Shown one piece after another: positions 14,964 through 16,659 of a DNA stretch of 16,659 nucleotides (the stretch's first letter is position 1; each line of letters opens with the position of its first letter). Source of the DNA: RYN-428 sp035695715 (GTDB lineage: Bacteria > Planctomycetota > Phycisphaerae > Tepidisphaerales > Tepidisphaeraceae); assembly GCA_035695715.1 (NCBI GenBank), contig DASRRM010000180.1, positions 1 through 16,659 of the forward strand, read 5' to 3'. The notes below the pieces were generated by a model. It had not been told where the DNA came from. It saw only the letters and a program-made list of their open reading frames with translations, and made no database searches. Position numbers and translations under genes: made by a program.

Positions 14964-15839
14964 CTAATGCCCCGCATCCTTCAACACGCGATACAAATAT
15001 TGCCCGTACTCGCTCTTGGCGCATTCCTCGGCCAGCTTCTTCAACTGCCCGGCGTCAATGAACTTTTTCGCGAAGGCAATTTCCTCGATGCACGCGACTT
15101 TCAGCCCCTGCCGTTCCTCCAATGTCTGAACGAATTGCGAACTGCTCAGCAGCGAGTTGTAGGTGCCGGTGTCGAGCCAGGCGATTCCACGGCCCATGCA
15201 TTGCACGACCAGCTCACCCCGCCGAAGGTATTCGCGGTTCACGTCGGTGATCTCGTATTCGCCCCGCGCCGACGGCTTGAGGTTCTGCGCGATGCTCACC
15301 ACCTGCGAATCGTAAAAATACAGCCCCGTCACCGCCCAGTTGCTCTTGGGCTGCGCCGGCTTTTCCTCAATCGAAATGGCCTTGCGGCTGGCGTCAAAAT
15401 CGACCACGCCATAGCGCTCCGGGTCCTTCACTTGGTAGGCAAAAACACACGCGCCTTTCTTCAGCGCCGCGGCTTCCTCGAGCATATCGGTCAGATCGTG
15501 GCCGTAGAAAACGTTATCGCCCAGGATCAGACTCACCGGCGAATTGCCGATGAATTGGGCCCCAAGGACGAACGCCTGGGCGATGCCGTTGGGCTGGGCC
15601 TGCTCGACGTAGCTGAGCTTGAGGCCAAGCTGCGAGCCATCGCCGAAGAGATCGCGAATCCGCGGCAAATCGCGAGGCGTGCTGATGATGAGAATCTCGC
15701 GAATCCCCGCCAGCATCAGCGAGGAGAGCGGATAATAGATGGTCGGCTTATCGTAAACCGGCAACAACTGCTTGCTGATGCAGCGCGTCAACGGATAAAG
15801 CCGGGTGCCGGCTCCGCCGGCAAGGATGATGCCCTTCAT
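14964..15839 (-). CDS. rmlA: Glucose-1-phosphate thymidylyltransferase
   Basis: RmlA (RfbA) makes dTDP-glucose from dTTP and glucose-1-phosphate, the first step of the dTDP-sugar pathway. ATG 15839 is chosen because MKGIILAGGAGTRLYPLT is the normal family N-terminus; an upstream in-frame ATG at 15923 adds 28 residues unlike the family. The product has 291 residues, the usual length. Visible motifs are the nucleotide-binding GGAGTRLYPLT, SKQLLPVYDKPTIYYPLS, LILGDNVFYGHDL, VDFD, SIEEKPAQPKSNWAVTGLYFYD and GIAWLDTGTYNSLL. No Shine-Dalgarno is visible. Its product feeds RmlB, encoded downstream on the same strand. Confidence 0.95.
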   Translation of the reverse strand: MKGIILAGGAGTRLYPLTRCISKQLLPVYDKPTIYYPLSSLMLAGIREILIISTPRDLPRIRDLFGDGSQLGLKLSYVEQAQPNGIAQAFVLGAQFIGNSPVSLILGDNVFYGHDLTDMLEEAAALKKGACVFAYQVKDPERYGVVDFDASRKAISIEEKPAQPKSNWAVTGLYFYDSQVVSIAQNLKPSARGEYEITDVNREYLRRGELVVQCMGRGIAWLDTGTYNSLLSSSQFVQTLEERQGLKVACIEEIAFAKKFIDAGQLKKLAEECAKSEYGQYLYRVLKDAGH

Positions 15840-15934
15840 GGCGGGCAAGGTATCGGAAAACCGGCGGAAGGTGAAGAGGCGGCTGCCGCGGGAGTGGCGG
15901 TTGATTTTTGCAACTGGCCGCAATCAATCGGTGG

Positions 15935-16011
15935 AGCAGACATTCTTTCTTGTCTGCTTCGAATGGCGAGTGAAGGACATTCCTGTCCTTCGCGAGCCAT
16001 TCGAGTTGCTC
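15935..16011. repeat. Two adjacent hairpins of ACATTC-loop type
   Basis: AGCAGACA/TGTCTGCT (15935-15942 and 15951-15958) encloses an 8-base loop. Directly after it, TCGAATGGC/GCCATTCGA (15959-15967 and 15996-16004) encloses GAAGGACA/TGTCCTTC (15972-15979 and 15984-15991) with loop TTCC. GAGCA at 15934-15938 and TGCTC at 16007-16011 could pair as an outer closing stem. No gene is seen here. Confidence 0.75.
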
Positions 16012-16041
16012 GGCGGGACTACTGTTATCTACGCGGAGCGA

Positions 16042-16164
16042 GGGCGGGATTCTCTGAAGTGTGCACATCTTCTGCAAGGAAGTTCGGGCCGCTGGGGCGC
16101 ACGCAGTCGTCTAAGCGACAAGCAAGTCTACTCGGCCCTGTGCACGGTTCAGAGAATCCCGCCC
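16042..16164 (+). repeat. 109-base structured element, copy 1, in a 17-bp terminal stem
   Basis: The element proper is 16049-16157, starting ATTCTCTGAA and ending TTCAGAGAAT. The perfect terminal stem extends out to 16042-16058 / 16148-16164 (17 bp). Inside, GTGCACA/TGTGCAC pair, then a hairpin CTTC-6-GAAG (16069-16082), then a stem GGGCCG/CGGCCC enclosing a hairpin GTCG-6-CGAC. Copy 2 at 16301-16425 is the same element inverted. A structured RNA or a small non-autonomous mobile element are both possible; no promoter or terminator was identified for it. Confidence 0.8.
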
Positions 16165-16300
16165 GCGCCGACGCATTATGGCCCATCGCCGTGGATTGTT
16201 GTGCATCATTCGGCGGGCGCTACGAGTGTTCGGGCACGCCGCCGCCAACGCCTCGCGGGTGCTTGTGCGTATAAAGCCTACAAGTTACGTCGGTTGCTGC

Positions 16301-16425
16301 GCGATTGAATTCTCTGAACCATGCACAAGGCCGACAAGACTCGCTGGTCGCTTAGACGACTGCGTGCGCCCCTCCGGCCCGCACTCCCCTGCAGAAGATG
16401 TGCATACTTCAGAGAATTCAATCGC
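16301..16425 (-). repeat. 109-base structured element, copy 2 (inverted), in an 18-bp terminal stem
   Basis: Read on the minus strand, 16309-16417 aligns to copy 1 without gaps, 97 of 109 positions identical. The perfect terminal stem is 16301-16318 / 16408-16425 (18 bp). Its outer 8 bp (GCGATTGA/TCAATCGC) differ wholly from copy 1 but still pair. The inner stem is ATGCACA/TGTGCAT, a compensatory change relative to copy 1. The hairpin CTTC/GGAG keeps pairing through a G-U. The rest of the gap 15840-16615 shows no convincing gene. Confidence 0.8.
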
Positions 16426-16615
16426 TGCGCGTGCGCAGGGTGCGCAACACGCTAGACCTTCCTTCGGTTAGTCTCAGTAGGATGACGGTCGCGCGAACGC
16501 GCCACCAACCTGAGAAACGCTCTAAGTAAGTACGACTAAGTTTTTCCGAATGCTGAAGACACGCGCGCCTATAAATCCTCTGGTTCGGGCATGACGCCCG
16601 GCCGGAGGATCCGGC

Positions 16616-16659
16616 ATGCGACATTTGGAAGTCCGACTCAAGCCATGGGAATCACGACG
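16616..16659 (+). CDS. Possible start of an unidentified gene (cut by window edge)
   Basis: GGAGG (16604-16608) precedes an ATG at 16616 by 7 bases, and the frame stays open to the window edge, reading MRHLEVRLKPWESR. TATAAA at 16570-16575 could be a -10 box, but no good -35 is seen. Fourteen residues are too few to name a family. An in-frame ATG at 16604 does not exist; another ATG at 16591 is in a different frame and lacks a ribosome-binding site. Confidence 0.4.
   Translation, partial: MRHLEVRLKPWESR

Noticed and set aside
15840..15923. Extended rmlA start at 15923
   Set aside because: The 28 extra residues are basic and unlike the conserved MKGIILAGG start of the family.
14967..16274. 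435-codon open frame on the plus strand
   Set aside because: It runs antisense through rmlA and then through palindromic repeats; no ribosome-binding site or domain pattern.
16042..16425. Integron attC sites
   Set aside because: No GTTRRRY/RYYYAAC core sites at the ends, no integrase, and copies in opposite orientation.

Overview
The window looks like chromosomal DNA of a Gram-negative, moderately GC-rich bacterium. A member of the Planctomycetota is the most likely source. Three things suggest this: an LptD-type outer-membrane protein, an amidohydrolase carrying a C-terminal domain that I match by memory to the planctomycete TIGR03067 family, and many weakly marked ribosome-binding sites among clear ones. 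The taxon is inference. No tRNA, rRNA, CRISPR array, phage module or transposase gene was seen.

Layout. (1) 1-4026: the N-terminal two thirds of rimO on the minus strand, divergent from lptD on the plus strand. lptD has a good sigma70-type promoter and a clear ribosome-binding site. (2) 4126-5683: a bactofilin and a four-helix membrane protein, both on the minus strand. (3) 6113-8198: a plus-strand operon of an M24 metallopeptidase, a SUKH (SMI1/KNR4) protein and a small two-helix membrane protein. (4) 8520-9680: a Vps4/katanin-like AAA ATPase with an MIT-like N-terminal helical domain. (5) 10081-12748: a small secreted CxxC protein on the minus strand with its own terminator, divergent from a secreted amidohydrolase fused to the TIGR03067-like domain. 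(6) 12765-15839: a minus-strand cluster of rmlA, rmlB and two overlapping paralogous membrane-anchored proteins. (7) 15840-16615: a long non-coding stretch full of palindromes, followed by the first codons of a possible plus-strand gene.

Functional links. lptD (lipopolysaccharide export), rmlA/rmlB (dTDP-sugar supply for surface polysaccharide) and bactofilin all point to envelope building. They are not in one operon, so this is a theme and not a demonstrated pathway.

The most striking feature is between the genes. Every gap longer than about 300 bases, and the short lptD/bactofilin gap, holds inverted repeats. Several are nested like Russian dolls: 7- or 8-base iterated arms outside, long palindromes inside. 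One 24-base palindromic repeat occurs exactly at two loci and as variants at two others. A 109-base element occurs twice in opposite orientation (97 of 109 positions identical, no gaps), with a compensatory base-pair change and complementary flanks of different sequence. That element is the best candidate here for an undescribed structured RNA or non-autonomous mobile element.
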